Assembly: GCF_005155025.1 (NCBI RefSeq)
Contig: NZ_CP039731.1
Location: 1,798,001 to 1,862,000, forward strand
DNA length: 64,000 nt
Reading direction: 5' to 3'
From: Aquitalea aquatilis
GTDB lineage: Bacteria; Pseudomonadota; Gammaproteobacteria; Burkholderiales; Chromobacteriaceae
Positions 18,403 through 28,695 of the stretch are shown here, in pieces; the first letter of the stretch is position 1, and each line of letters opens with the position of its first letter. The translations under genes and the position numbers were made by a program. Under the pieces are notes generated by a model. That model saw only the letters and a program-made list of their open reading frames with translations, did not search any database and was not told where the DNA came from.

Positions 18403-19292
18403 GGGTTTCCTTGCAGATGGTCTGGCGGAGTGACGCCGGCCGGACATTTGTAACGGTTATAGCTCCACAGGTATTGGCTGGGGAAGCGGCGGATCAGGTT
18501 TTCCACAGTGTGGTTGAGCAAGGCGCAGTCGGCATCCTTGTCACCGCTGAAAGGCTGCGGCATGGACTCAATATGCACGACAAAGCCCTCTCCCTGTGGC
18601 AGGCGCTCGCCGACGAAGAACAACACCTCGACCCCGCTCACCTGTGCCAGACGCGGCACCAGACTCATGGTGTAGGCCGGTTTGCCAAAAAAAGGCGCCC
18701 ATACACCCTCGCCATTGCCCGGAACCTGGTCGGGCAGGATGATGGTTGCCTCGCCGGACTTCAATGCTTTCATCAGGATTCTGACGCCGGCACCGGTGGC
18801 CGGCGCAGTCTTGCCCTTGCCTCTGGCCCGGCCAGCCTGCATGACCGGCTCCAGCCAGCCAAGCTTGGGCGGGCGATACATGGCGGTAAGCGGAAAGGGC
18901 AGGCGCGAGCTGATATAGCGTCCTGCGATATCGTAGCTGCCCAGGTGTGGGGTAACGAACACGATGCCGCGACCAGCCTGCAATGCCGCTTCCACGTGCT
19001 GCCAGCCGTGACATGCCTTGACCAGCGCCGCGATGTCTTCCGGCTCTCGACACCAGGCAATGGACAATTCCAATGCACCTTTGCCGGTTTCTCGTGCGGA
19101 TTGTTTGACTAGTCCTTGTAAAACCTGATAATTTTCACAGATTTTACTCGACGCCAGATTATCTCTCATCCTTTGCGCATAGCGGGGGGAGGCGAGATAA
19201 GTTAGCCGCCCCAGTATGGCGCCGAGACTTTGCAGCCACGACAGCGGCAAACGCGCCAGCAAGGACAACATGAGTTGGACCAGCTTGGACAT
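18399..19292 (-). CDS. Lipid A biosynthesis acyltransferase (LpxL/HtrB family), first copy
   Basis: Second member of the late lipid A acyltransferase family, 297 residues with an N-terminal hydrophobic anchor. The catalytic HX4D motif is HLGSYD near residue 117, and a conserved LPDQVPGNGEGVWAPFFGK segment (core LPDQ) follows. It is first in a two-gene operon that diverges from metK across 77 bp. The two copies are clearly different proteins, so they probably add different acyl chains rather than being a recent duplication. Confidence 0.9.
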   Translation of the reverse strand: MSKLVQLMLSLLARLPLSWLQSLGAILGRLTYLASPRYAQRMRDNLASSKICENYQVLQGLVKQSARETGKGALELSIAWCREPEDIAALVKACHGWQHVEAALQAGRGIVFVTPHLGSYDIAGRYISSRLPFPLTAMYRPPKLGWLEPVMQAGRARGKGKTAPATGAGVRILMKALKSGEATIILPDQVPGNGEGVWAPFFGKPAYTMSLVPRLAQVSGVEVLFFVGERLPQGEGFVVHIESMPQPFSGDKDADCALLNHTVENLIRRFPSQYLWSYNRYKCPAGVTPPDHLQGNP

Positions 19293-19369
19293 GGTTTAGT
19301 CAGTGGTGATCGTAAAGCGGCCTATTTTATCATCACACTGTTTTGCTTTATTCGGGAATCAACAAACAA

Positions 19370-20539
19370 ATGAGCGAATATCTGTTTACGTCGGAGTCGG
19401 TATCGGAAGGCCATCCGGACAAAGTCGCCGACCAAATCTCTGATGCCATCCTCGATGCCATCCTGCGCGAAGACAAATACGCTCGCGTTGCTGCCGAAAC
19501 GCTGGTCAATACCGGTCTGGTAGTGCTGGCTGGCGAGATCACCACCTCGGCCAATATCGACTACATCAAGGTCGCACGCGAAACCATCAAGCGCATCGGC
19601 TACGACAACTCCGAACTGGGCTTCGACTACCACGGCTGCGCCGTCATGGCCTGCTACGACAAGCAGTCGCAAGACATCGCACAAGGTGTCAACGAAGGCG
19701 AAGGCATGGACCTGAACCAGGGTGCTGGTGACCAGGGCCTGATGTTCGGCTACGCCTGCGATGAAACCCCGACGCTGATGCCTTTCCCCATCTATTACGC
19801 CCATCGTCTGGTACAGCGCCAGGCCGAATTGCGCAAGGATGGCCGTCTGCCGTGGCTGCGTCCGGATGCCAAGAGCCAGATCACCTGCGTCTACGATGGC
19901 GAAACCGGTCTGCCCAAGCGCATTGACACCGTGGTTCTGTCCACCCAGCACAGCCCGGAAATCGATCACAAGACGCTGACCGAAGCCGTGATCGAAGACA
20001 TCATCAAGCCGGTGCTGCCGCCGGAAATGCTGACTGCCGAAACCAAATACCTGGTCAACCCGACCGGGCGCTTCGTCATTGGCGGCCCGATGGGCGATTG
20101 CGGCCTGACCGGTCGCAAGATCATTGTCGATACCTACGGCGGTGCTGCACCGCACGGCGGTGGTGCTTTCTCCGGCAAGGACCCGTCCAAGGTCGACCGC
20201 TCGGCAGCCTATGCTGGCCGTTACGTGGCCAAGAACATCGTAGCCGCCGGCCTGGCGCGTCAATGCCAGATTCAGGTTTCTTACGCGATCGGTGTGGCTG
20301 AGCCGACCTCGATTGCTGTGGATACCTTCGGCACCAACAAGATCCCGAACGAAAAGATCGTGGAGCTGGTGAAGAAGCATTTCGACCTGCGTCCGAAAGG
20401 CATCATCCAGATGCTGGACCTGCTGCGTCCGATCTACGGCAAAACCGCCGCTTACGGCCACTTTGGCCGCGAAGAGCCGGAATTCACCTGGGAACGCACC
20501 GACAAGGTAGAGGCCCTGCGCGCAGACGCTGGCCTGTAA
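19370..20539 (+). CDS. metK: S-adenosylmethionine synthetase
   Basis: Makes S-adenosylmethionine from methionine and ATP; cytosolic tetramer. I use the ATG at 19370 ([18 protein letters not shown]), giving 389 residues, the family size; a start 27 bp earlier would add nine residues not found in the family. Signatures [25 protein letters not shown] and [19 protein letters not shown] (substrate and metal sites) are intact. No strong ribosome site is visible, only GGGAA at 19354. The 77-bp spacer to the lipid A genes is too short for a SAM riboswitch. Confidence 0.96.
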   Translation: MSEYLFTSESVSEGHPDKVADQISDAILDAILREDKYARVAAETLVNTGLVVLAGEITTSANIDYIKVARETIKRIGYDNSELGFDYHGCAVMACYDKQSQDIAQGVNEGEGMDLNQGAGDQGLMFGYACDETPTLMPFPIYYAHRLVQRQAELRKDGRLPWLRPDAKSQITCVYDGETGLPKRIDTVVLSTQHSPEIDHKTLTEAVIEDIIKPVLPPEMLTAETKYLVNPTGRFVIGGPMGDCGLTGRKIIVDTYGGAAPHGGGAFSGKDPSKVDRSAAYAGRYVAKNIVAAGLARQCQIQVSYAIGVAEPTSIAVDTFGTNKIPNEKIVELVKKHFDLRPKGIIQMLDLLRPIYGKTAAYGHFGREEPEFTWERTDKVEALRADAGL

Positions 20540-20563
20540 GCTGGCAGAAGCTTAAAGCAAGGC

Positions 20564-20597
20564 AAAAGCACCGGATGTGAATCCGGTGCTTTTTTTA
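20564..20597 (+). terminator. Intrinsic terminator of metK
   Basis: AAAGCACCGGAT (20565-20576) pairs perfectly with ATCCGGTGCTTT (20581-20592) around GTGA and continues into a T run. It sits 25 bp behind the metK stop. Confidence 0.9.
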
Positions 20598-20630
20598 TGC
20601 ACTGAAACCGAACATGGCTCTTGCGGCAGG

Positions 20631-20656
20631 CAAAAAAAGAGGGCGCCGAAGCGCCC
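20631..20656 (-). terminator. Intrinsic terminator of glnK-amtB
   Basis: On the minus strand GGGCGC-TTCG-GCGCCC (plus 20641-20656) with a stable UUCG loop is followed by TCTTTTTTTG. It is 44 bp past the amtB stop and faces the metK terminator. Confidence 0.9.
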
Positions 20657-20699
20657 CTAAGTCCCTTACCACAACAAGTAAATCGGTATTGGTCTGCTG

Positions 20700-22010
20700 T
20701 TATTCCACACGTTCGCCATGCAGAACCACGTCCAGGCCTTCACGTTCTTCGTCTTCAGCCACACGCAGACCCACGACCAGATCAATCAATTTCAGCAGGA
20801 TGAAGGTGATGATGGCGCAGTACACCACGGTCACACCCACACCCAGTGCTTGTGTCGCCAGGCTGCCTTCCGATCCGCCAATGCTCTTAACCGCGAATAC
20901 ACCGGTCAGCAGCGCACCCACAATACCGCCCACACCATGCACACCGAAGGCATCCAGCGAGTCGTCATAGCCCAGCATGTGTTTCAGGCCAGTGGCACCC
21001 CAGAAGCAGATTGCCCCGGCAGCAGCACCGATAACCAGCGCGCCTTTCACATCCACGAAGCCAGCCGCAGGGGTAATGGCAACCAGACCAGCCACTGCAC
21101 CAGATGCCAGACCCAGTACCGACGGTTTACGCTTGGTCACCCATTCAACCAGCATCCAGGCCAGGGCCGCAGTGCCAGTAGCAACTTGGGTGGTCATCAT
21201 CGCCATGCCGGCACGACCATCGGCAGCAACGGCGGAGCCGGCGTTAAAGCCAAACCAGCCAAACCACAGCATGGAAGCACCAATCAGGGTCAGAATCAGG
21301 TTGTGCGGCGGCATGGCTTCCTTGCCAAAACCCACACGTTTGCCCATGACCAGTGCACAGATCAGGCCTGCGATACCGGCATTGATATGCACCACGGTGC
21401 CACCAGCGAAATCCAGCACACCCTTGTCAGCCATCCAGCCGCCCGGAGCCCAGACCCAGTGCGCAACCGGTACGTAAACCAGCAGCGACCACAGCGCGGT
21501 GAAGATCAGTAGTGCAGAAAACTTCATCCGCTCGGCAAAGGCGCCGGTGATCAGGGCCGGAGTGATGATGGCGAAGGTCATCTGGAACATCATGAACACC
21601 GACTCCGGGATGGTTCCAGCCGACGGGTGCACTGCAATCTTCTTGGTGTCCGCCAGGTAATCCATGCCACTCAGCAGGAAACGGCTCAGGTCGCCCAGGT
21701 AGGGGCTGCCTACGGTAAAGGCCAGGCTGTAACCGATAACGGCCCACAGTACGGTCACCAGTGCGGTGATGGCAAAGCTCTGCATCAGCGTGGCCAGCAC
21801 GTTTTTCTTGCGGACCATGCCGCCGTAGAACAGTGCCAGACCCGGAATGGTCATGAACAGCACCAGTGCGGTGGAAGTCAGCATCCAGGCGGTATCGCCC
21901 GAATTGATGACCTTGAAATCGGCCATGGCCGGGCCGGCCGGTGCATCAGCCAGAACCGGGAGTGCCAGCGCCAGCAGGCCGGTACCCAATGCAGCAAATT
22001 TTTTCTTCAT
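20700..22010 (-). CDS. amtB: Ammonium transporter AmtB
   Basis: Trimeric inner-membrane ammonium channel gated by PII protein. The product has 436 residues: a cleavable signal peptide (MKKKFAALG...ALADA, cut near residue 22), then 11 membrane segments. Family landmarks are FYGGMVRKKNVL, AHWVWAPGGW, and the channel histidine motif DAFGVHGVGGIVG. The C-terminal cytoplasmic tail VVGLRVAEDEEREGLDVVLHGE (core RVAEDEEREGLD) is the segment that contacts PII. It lies 24 bp downstream of the PII gene and shares its sigma54 promoter. Confidence 0.96.
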   Translation of the reverse strand: MKKKFAALGTGLLALALPVLADAPAGPAMADFKVINSGDTAWMLTSTALVLFMTIPGLALFYGGMVRKKNVLATLMQSFAITALVTVLWAVIGYSLAFTVGSPYLGDLSRFLLSGMDYLADTKKIAVHPSAGTIPESVFMMFQMTFAIITPALITGAFAERMKFSALLIFTALWSLLVYVPVAHWVWAPGGWMADKGVLDFAGGTVVHINAGIAGLICALVMGKRVGFGKEAMPPHNLILTLIGASMLWFGWFGFNAGSAVAADGRAGMAMMTTQVATGTAALAWMLVEWVTKRKPSVLGLASGAVAGLVAITPAAGFVDVKGALVIGAAAGAICFWGATGLKHMLGYDDSLDAFGVHGVGGIVGALLTGVFAVKSIGGSEGSLATQALGVGVTVVYCAIITFILLKLIDLVVGLRVAEDEEREGLDVVLHGERVE

Positions 22011-22034
22011 TTCATTTCCCCTGTAGAGCGTGGC

Positions 22035-22424
<390 letters not shown>

Positions 22425-22428
22425 TCAT

Positions 22429-22444
22429 TGCATAAACCGTGCCA
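22429..22444 (-). promoter_or_regulatory. Sigma54 promoter of glnK-amtB
   Basis: On the minus strand TGGCACG-GTTT-ATGCA matches the sigma54 consensus (TGGCACG-N4-TTGCA) at all positions but one, with correct GG-to-GC spacing. Transcription should start near 22418, about 45 bases before the glnK ATG. Confidence 0.88.
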
Positions 22445-22515
22445 GCTTGCTATCTGACTGTTAGCTAAGAAATTTCTTTGCAACAACTGGCATTTGCCAG
22501 CTGAAACTAGGCATC

Positions 22516-22532
22516 GGCACCACTGAGGAGCA
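22516..22532. promoter_or_regulatory. NtrC-type enhancer site, proximal
   Basis: GGCACC-N5-GGAGCA matches 10 of 12 arm positions of the NtrC dyad (TGCACC-N5-GGTGCA). Its centre lies about 106 bp upstream of the predicted sigma54 start of glnK. Confidence 0.7.
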
Positions 22533-22548
22533 TTTATCATAAATAGAC

Positions 22549-22565
22549 TGCACCGCTTTGGTGCG
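22549..22565. promoter_or_regulatory. NtrC-type enhancer site, distal
   Basis: TGCACC-GCTTT-GGTGCG matches 11 of 12 arm positions of the NtrC dyad. Its centre is 33 bp (about three helical turns) from the proximal site and about 139 bp upstream of the predicted glnK start, so two NtrC dimers would sit on the same DNA face. Confidence 0.82.
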
Positions 22566-22646
22566 CCAGGGCAAAACTGCAGTGCGGAAGGGATTTTGCT
22601 AAACTCAACACAGATCATCGAACCCACCGTCCTAAGGAGAGCTGAA

Positions 22647-22934
22647 ATGTTGAGTCAGAAATTGTTTGAGGAAATCAGCGCCAAGATCAGCGATACCATC
22701 GCTGCCAGTCCGGCCAAGGATATCGAAAAGAATATCAAGGCCATGATGGCATCGACTTTTTCCCGTATGGATCTGGTGACCCGGGAAGAGTTTGATGTCC
22801 AGCAAGAAGTATTGGTCCGTACCCGCGAAAAGCTGACTGCTCTGGAAGCGCGGCTTGCCCGGCTGGAAAACCAGCTTTTCCCAGAAGAAGCCCAAGCTAA
22901 GTCTGAAGCTCAGGCCGAGCTGGGACACTCCTGA
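22647..22934 (+). CDS. ubiK: Ubiquinone biosynthesis accessory factor UbiK (BMFP family)
   Basis: Small protein that supports aerobic ubiquinone synthesis with the soluble Ubi complex. From the ATG at 22647 (MLSQKLFEEISAKISD) it has 95 residues. The central FSRMDLVTREEFDVQQEVLVRTREKLTALEARL region (core MDLVTREEFDVQ) and the heptad pattern form the coiled coil typical of the family. AAGGAGA at 22634-22640 fixes the start. It diverges from glnK and is followed six bases later by comM. Confidence 0.9.
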   Translation: MLSQKLFEEISAKISDTIAASPAKDIEKNIKAMMASTFSRMDLVTREEFDVQQEVLVRTREKLTALEARLARLENQLFPEEAQAKSEAQAELGHS

Positions 22935-22940
22935 TCGACG

Positions 22941-24440
22941 ATGGCGCTTGCCGTTGTCGCAAGCCGCGCACTGGCGGGGCTGCAGGCTCCGGAAGTTGCG
23001 GTTGAAGTACACCTGGCCAATGGACTGCCGCAATTCACCATCGTTGGGCTGCCCGATACCGAGGTAAAGGAAAGCCGTGACCGTGTGCGAGCTGCCATCA
23101 TCAATTCCGGTTTTGAGTTTCCCGCCCGCCGCATTACTGTCAATCTGGCACCGGCAGATCTGCCCAAGGATTCCGGCCGTTTTGATCTGCCGATTGCCAT
23201 TGGCATTCTGGCTGCGGCTGGCCAACTGCAGTGTCCACAGCTGTCTGACTATGAGTTTGCTGGAGAGTTAGCACTCAGCGGGCAGTTAAGAGACATTCGG
23301 GGTGCATTGGCCATGGCCTGCCAGACCAGCCAGGCTGGCCGAATGTTTTTTTTGCCGCGTAACAGTGCTCTTGAAGCTGCACTGGTGTTGTCGGGAAGTG
23401 TCTATGCAGCCGACAGCCTGTTGCAGGTCTGTGCCCATCTCAATGGAGTGCAGTTGTGTGAACCCGTCTTGGTCAACCAGAACAGCATCAGTCCCGTTTA
23501 TCCTGATCTGGCTGATGTAAAGGGCCAGCTAGCCGCACGGCACGCACTGGAAGTCGCAGCTGCAGGCGGACATAGCTTGTTGCTGGTCGGGCCTCCCGGT
23601 ACGGGCAAGTCCATGCTGGCCTCGCGTCTGCCTGGCATTCTGCCCGCTATGGATGACCAGCAAGCATTGGAAACCGCCGCAATACAGTCGCTAGGTTCGC
23701 ACGGTTTTCATACTGCACAGTGGCGGCAACGACCGTATCGTGCCCCGCACCATACCGCCTCGGCAGTCGCCCTTGTCGGGGGTGGATCTGATCCTCGTCC
23801 GGGTGAAATCAGCCTGGCACATCATGGTGTGTTGTTTCTGGACGAGTTGCCCGAGTTCGAGCGCAAAGTGTTGGAGGTGTTGCGTGAACCTTTGGAGTCG
23901 CAGGTAATCCATATTTCCCGTGCAGCACGGCAAGCGACCTTCCCAGCAGATTTTCAGCTGATTGCCGCCATGAATCCTTGTCCTTGCGGCTATCTGGGGC
24001 AGCCTTCCGGTCGTTGCCAGTGTACCCCGGAGCAGATTGCCCGCTATGTCGGTAAATTGTCGGGCCCCTTGTTGGACCGCATCGACATGCATGTACAGGT
24101 GGCCAACCTCAGCGCACAGGAGCTGACCAGTGATCAGCCTGCCGAGGCTAGCAGCAGCATTCGCCAGCGGGTACAGCATGCAAGAGACCGTCAGCTGCAA
24201 AGACAGGGGTGCTGTAATGCCCGTCTGGCCGGGACAGAGCTTGAGCGCCATCTGCATGCCAGTGCCGATGTCCTCGGCTTGTTGGCACAGGCCTTGGATC
24301 GCCTTGGCTTGTCCGCTAGAAGCTATCATCGGATACTGCGCATTGCGCGCACTGTGGCGGACATGGATGGCAGTGTGCGGCTCGGGCGGCAGCATATGCT
24401 GCAGGCCATCCAATTGCGACGTAGTGGATTGACCTTATAA
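22941..24440 (+). CDS. comM: YifB/ComM family Mg-chelatase-like AAA+ ATPase
   Basis: Hexameric helicase that in competent Gram-negative bacteria promotes branch migration during natural transformation. The product has 499 residues: an N-terminal Lon-like domain (ALAVVASRALAGLQAPEV...), a Walker A GPPGTGKSM near residue 217, Walker B LFLDELPEF, the MNPCPCGYLG region and a C-terminal Mg-chelatase-like helical domain. Cysteines in CPCGYLG and GRCQCTP may bind zinc. It starts six bases after ubiK, so the two are likely co-transcribed. Confidence 0.93.
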   Translation: MALAVVASRALAGLQAPEVAVEVHLANGLPQFTIVGLPDTEVKESRDRVRAAIINSGFEFPARRITVNLAPADLPKDSGRFDLPIAIGILAAAGQLQCPQLSDYEFAGELALSGQLRDIRGALAMACQTSQAGRMFFLPRNSALEAALVLSGSVYAADSLLQVCAHLNGVQLCEPVLVNQNSISPVYPDLADVKGQLAARHALEVAAAGGHSLLLVGPPGTGKSMLASRLPGILPAMDDQQALETAAIQSLGSHGFHTAQWRQRPYRAPHHTASAVALVGGGSDPRPGEISLAHHGVLFLDELPEFERKVLEVLREPLESQVIHISRAARQATFPADFQLIAAMNPCPCGYLGQPSGRCQCTPEQIARYVGKLSGPLLDRIDMHVQVANLSAQELTSDQPAEASSSIRQRVQHARDRQLQRQGCCNARLAGTELERHLHASADVLGLLAQALDRLGLSARSYHRILRIARTVADMDGSVRLGRQHMLQAIQLRRSGLTL

Positions 24441-24441
24441 T
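24414..24441 (+). promoter_or_regulatory. Candidate sigma70 promoter for the SPOR-domain gene
   Basis: TTGCGA (24414-24419) and a perfect TATAAT (24436-24441) are 16 bp apart at the very end of comM. The start would be about 65 bases before the SPOR gene. The -35 box matches four of six positions. Confidence 0.5.
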
Positions 24442-24513
24442 GCTGTGAAATATATTTTCACTGAGTTTTAATAGATAATGAGCGGATTGACTGCATGGAA
24501 ATGGTAGTAGTAC

Positions 24514-25272
24514 ATGGCTAATCGTGATGTGAAAAATTCGTCGCGTTCATCGTCCTCTGGGCGAGCGCGCACTGCCGGCAAAAGCGGTGGTGGTGGCATG
24601 GTGGCAGGCATTGTTATTGGCCTGATTGTCGGTGTTGCCGTTGCAGTTGGGCTGGCGATGTATTTGAATCGTTCTGCTACTCCCTTTTCCAACCTGGAAA
24701 AACTGGATCACAAAAATTCGTCATCTGAGGCTTCGGCTCCGTCGACAGAGTTGCTGGAGCCCGGTACCAAGATCGCCGATGTACAGCCTGCCGCTCCCGT
24801 AGCCTCGGCACCAGCGAAAGTCGAAGCTCCGCCTGTCCCACCTATGCCAGCCGAAGTGTCTCCTCCGGCCGCAACGCCTCCCGCAGCCAAGAGCAAGCCG
24901 GCTGCACCCGCTGCCAACACTAGCAAGGATGAGCAGCGTTTTGACTTCTACAAAATTCTGCCGGGTCAGGTAGATGCCGTCCCGGCTGATGGCAAGACAA
25001 ATGGCAAGGAGCGGGAACCTTCCGCAGCTGCTCCGGCCAAAAAGGTCTACCTGCAGCTGGGCGCTTTCCAGAACGAAAACGAGGCTGACAATCTTAAGGC
25101 CAAGCTGGCCTTGCTGGGTGTGGAAGCCAAAATCCAGTCCGTGTCGTTGGCTGACAAGGGCATGGTGCATCGGGTGAGGGTGGGGCCGCTTAGCAAGCAA
25201 GAGGATGTGGACCGGATTCGCTCCCAACTGAAACAGGATGGTATCAATGCTGCCGTGGTCAAGGCAGAGTGA
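24514..25272 (+). CDS. SPOR-domain membrane protein (FtsN-like)
   Basis: A 252-residue bitopic inner-membrane protein: a basic Ser/Arg-rich cytoplasmic start, a Gly-rich membrane helix (about residues 29-50), a long Pro/Ala-rich periplasmic linker (about 65-170), and a C-terminal SPOR domain (about 175-250, starting KKVYLQLGAFQNENEAD). SPOR domains bind denuded peptidoglycan at the division site, so a cell-division role like FtsN's is probable. True FtsN function cannot be shown by domain order alone. dsbA follows 26 bp later. Confidence 0.85.
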   Translation: MANRDVKNSSRSSSSGRARTAGKSGGGGMVAGIVIGLIVGVAVAVGLAMYLNRSATPFSNLEKLDHKNSSSEASAPSTELLEPGTKIADVQPAAPVASAPAKVEAPPVPPMPAEVSPPAATPPAAKSKPAAPAANTSKDEQRFDFYKILPGQVDAVPADGKTNGKEREPSAAAPAKKVYLQLGAFQNENEADNLKAKLALLGVEAKIQSVSLADKGMVHRVRVGPLSKQEDVDRIRSQLKQDGINAAVVKAE

Positions 25273-25298
25273 ACGTCATAGCGTCTAAAGGATAAAAA

Positions 25299-25916
25299 AT
25301 GAAAAAGTGGTTGATGATGGGCTTTCTGCTGCTGAGTGGCGCTGCCAGTGCCGCATCGGAGCTGGGTAAGGACTACATGCTGATGAGCAAGCCGCAGCCG
25401 GTAGCTAATCCGAAGAAAGTGGAAGTCATCGAATTCTTCTCCTATACCTGCATCCATTGTTTCCATCTTGACCCGCTGATCAGTGCCTGGGAAAAGAAAA
25501 AACCATCGTATGTTGATTATCGTCGCGAACAAATTGTCTGGCAGAAGCCGATGGAAGGATTTGCCCGACTGTTTGCCACGCTGAATGTGACCGGTTCGAT
25601 GGAAAAGCTGAACAGCCCGGTGTTTGATGCAGTCATGCAGAAGAAAATCAACTTGGCTGATCCTGCGATATTGAGCGACTGGCTGAAAAAGCAGCCTGGT
25701 GTGAATGTCAGCAAGTTCATGCAGACCTACAATTCTTTCGGCATCAACAGCCAGGTTGCCCGTGCCAGCCAGATTACCCGTGCATACAATATCGAAGGTA
25801 CGCCTACTATTGTGGTGAATGGCAAATATGCATTGGCACCTGCAACGCCGGAACGCTTGATCGAAGTGATGAATGATGTGATTGCCAAGGCCAAGGCTGA
25901 AAGCAATATCAAATAA
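25299..25916 (+). CDS. dsbA: Thiol:disulfide interchange protein DsbA
   Basis: Periplasmic oxidase that introduces disulfide bonds into exported proteins. The product has 205 residues with a signal peptide (MKKWLMMGFLLLSGAASA). The thioredoxin-fold active site is Cys51-Ile-His-Cys54 in FFSYTCIHCFHLDP, and the cis-proline loop is EGTPTIVVNG. The dipeptide is Ile-His instead of the enteric Pro-His, which is expected to affect redox potential. AAAGGA precedes the ATG. Confidence 0.93.
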   Translation: MKKWLMMGFLLLSGAASAASELGKDYMLMSKPQPVANPKKVEVIEFFSYTCIHCFHLDPLISAWEKKKPSYVDYRREQIVWQKPMEGFARLFATLNVTGSMEKLNSPVFDAVMQKKINLADPAILSDWLKKQPGVNVSKFMQTYNSFGINSQVARASQITRAYNIEGTPTIVVNGKYALAPATPERLIEVMNDVIAKAKAESNIK

Positions 25917-25972
25917 GCTTGGTACTTTGCGGTGGTGTCAGAGCGCTTGTTCAGCTATTTTTGGTCAAGTGC

Positions 25973-26001
25973 TTGACGTCATCCGGTTAGTGCGATAAGA
26001 T
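25973..26001 (+). promoter_or_regulatory. Sigma70 promoter of tRNA-fMet
   Basis: TTGACG (25973-25978), a 17-bp spacer and TAAGAT (25996-26001) predict a start about six bases before the mature tRNA, which fits a stand-alone tRNA gene. Confidence 0.65.
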
Positions 26002-26013
26002 GCATTTCTCTGA

Positions 26014-26090
<77 letters not shown>

Positions 26091-26097
26091 AGTTTTC

Positions 26098-26134
26098 AAG
26101 AAAAGACCACTCAATTGAGTGGTCTTTTCTTGTG
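26098..26134 (+). terminator. Intrinsic terminator of tRNA-fMet
   Basis: A perfect palindromic hairpin, AAGAAAAGACCACTCAA with TTGAGTGGTCTTTTCTT (26098-26131), with a T-rich right arm, starts eight bases behind the tRNA. Confidence 0.85.
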
Positions 26135-26206
26135 TGTACTGTGGTGCACGGTAGTACATACGTTCGGTTTGTTGTTCAGAACGTATTCCCTCGAGTCATC
26201 TATTTA

Positions 26207-26240
26207 GGGCCGCATTCTTTGGAATGTGGCCCATTCTTTT
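26207..26240 (+). terminator. Second hairpin in the fMet-purB gap
   Basis: GGGCCGCATTC (26207-26217) pairs with GAATGTGGCCC (26222-26232) around TTTG, with one G-U pair, and is followed by ATTCTTTT. It resembles a terminator reading rightward, but no gene lies between it and the tRNA terminator 75 bp before. Confidence 0.4.
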
Positions 26241-26261
26241 GCACTTCGTAAACGCCGGATA

Positions 26262-26291
26262 AAGAAAAAGCCGCCCTTGGGCGGCTTTTCA
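26262..26291 (-). terminator. Intrinsic terminator of purB (works in both directions)
   Basis: GAAAAAGCCGCCC-TTG-GGCGGCTTTTC (about 26265-26290) lies 14 bp beyond the purB stop and has A/T tracts on both sides. Confidence 0.85.
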
Positions 26292-26303
26292 TTGCAGTGC
26301 TGA

Positions 26304-28648
<2,345 letters not shown>

Positions 28649-28665
28649 GCATTTCCTTCACGTCA

Positions 28666-28693
28666 AGAAAAACGGGTGCCAGGCACCCGTTTC
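28666..28693 (-). terminator. Intrinsic terminator of ffh
   Basis: On the minus strand AACGGGTGCC-T-GGCACCCGTT (28671-28691) is followed by a T tract (A run at 28667-28670). It separates ffh from the ATP-grasp gene, only about 20 bp before that gene's start, so that gene needs readthrough or an overlapping promoter. Confidence 0.8.
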
Positions 28694-28695
28694 GC

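Noticed and set aside
19293-19369. SAM-type riboswitch before metK
   Set aside because: Only 77 bp separate metK from the divergent lipid A genes, with no core helices or terminator hairpin there.
22487-22500. Palindrome CTGGCATTTGCCAG between glnK promoter and NtrC sites
   Set aside because: It is a perfect inverted repeat but matches neither NtrC nor sigma54 consensus. It may be a binding site, yet nothing supports a specific one.
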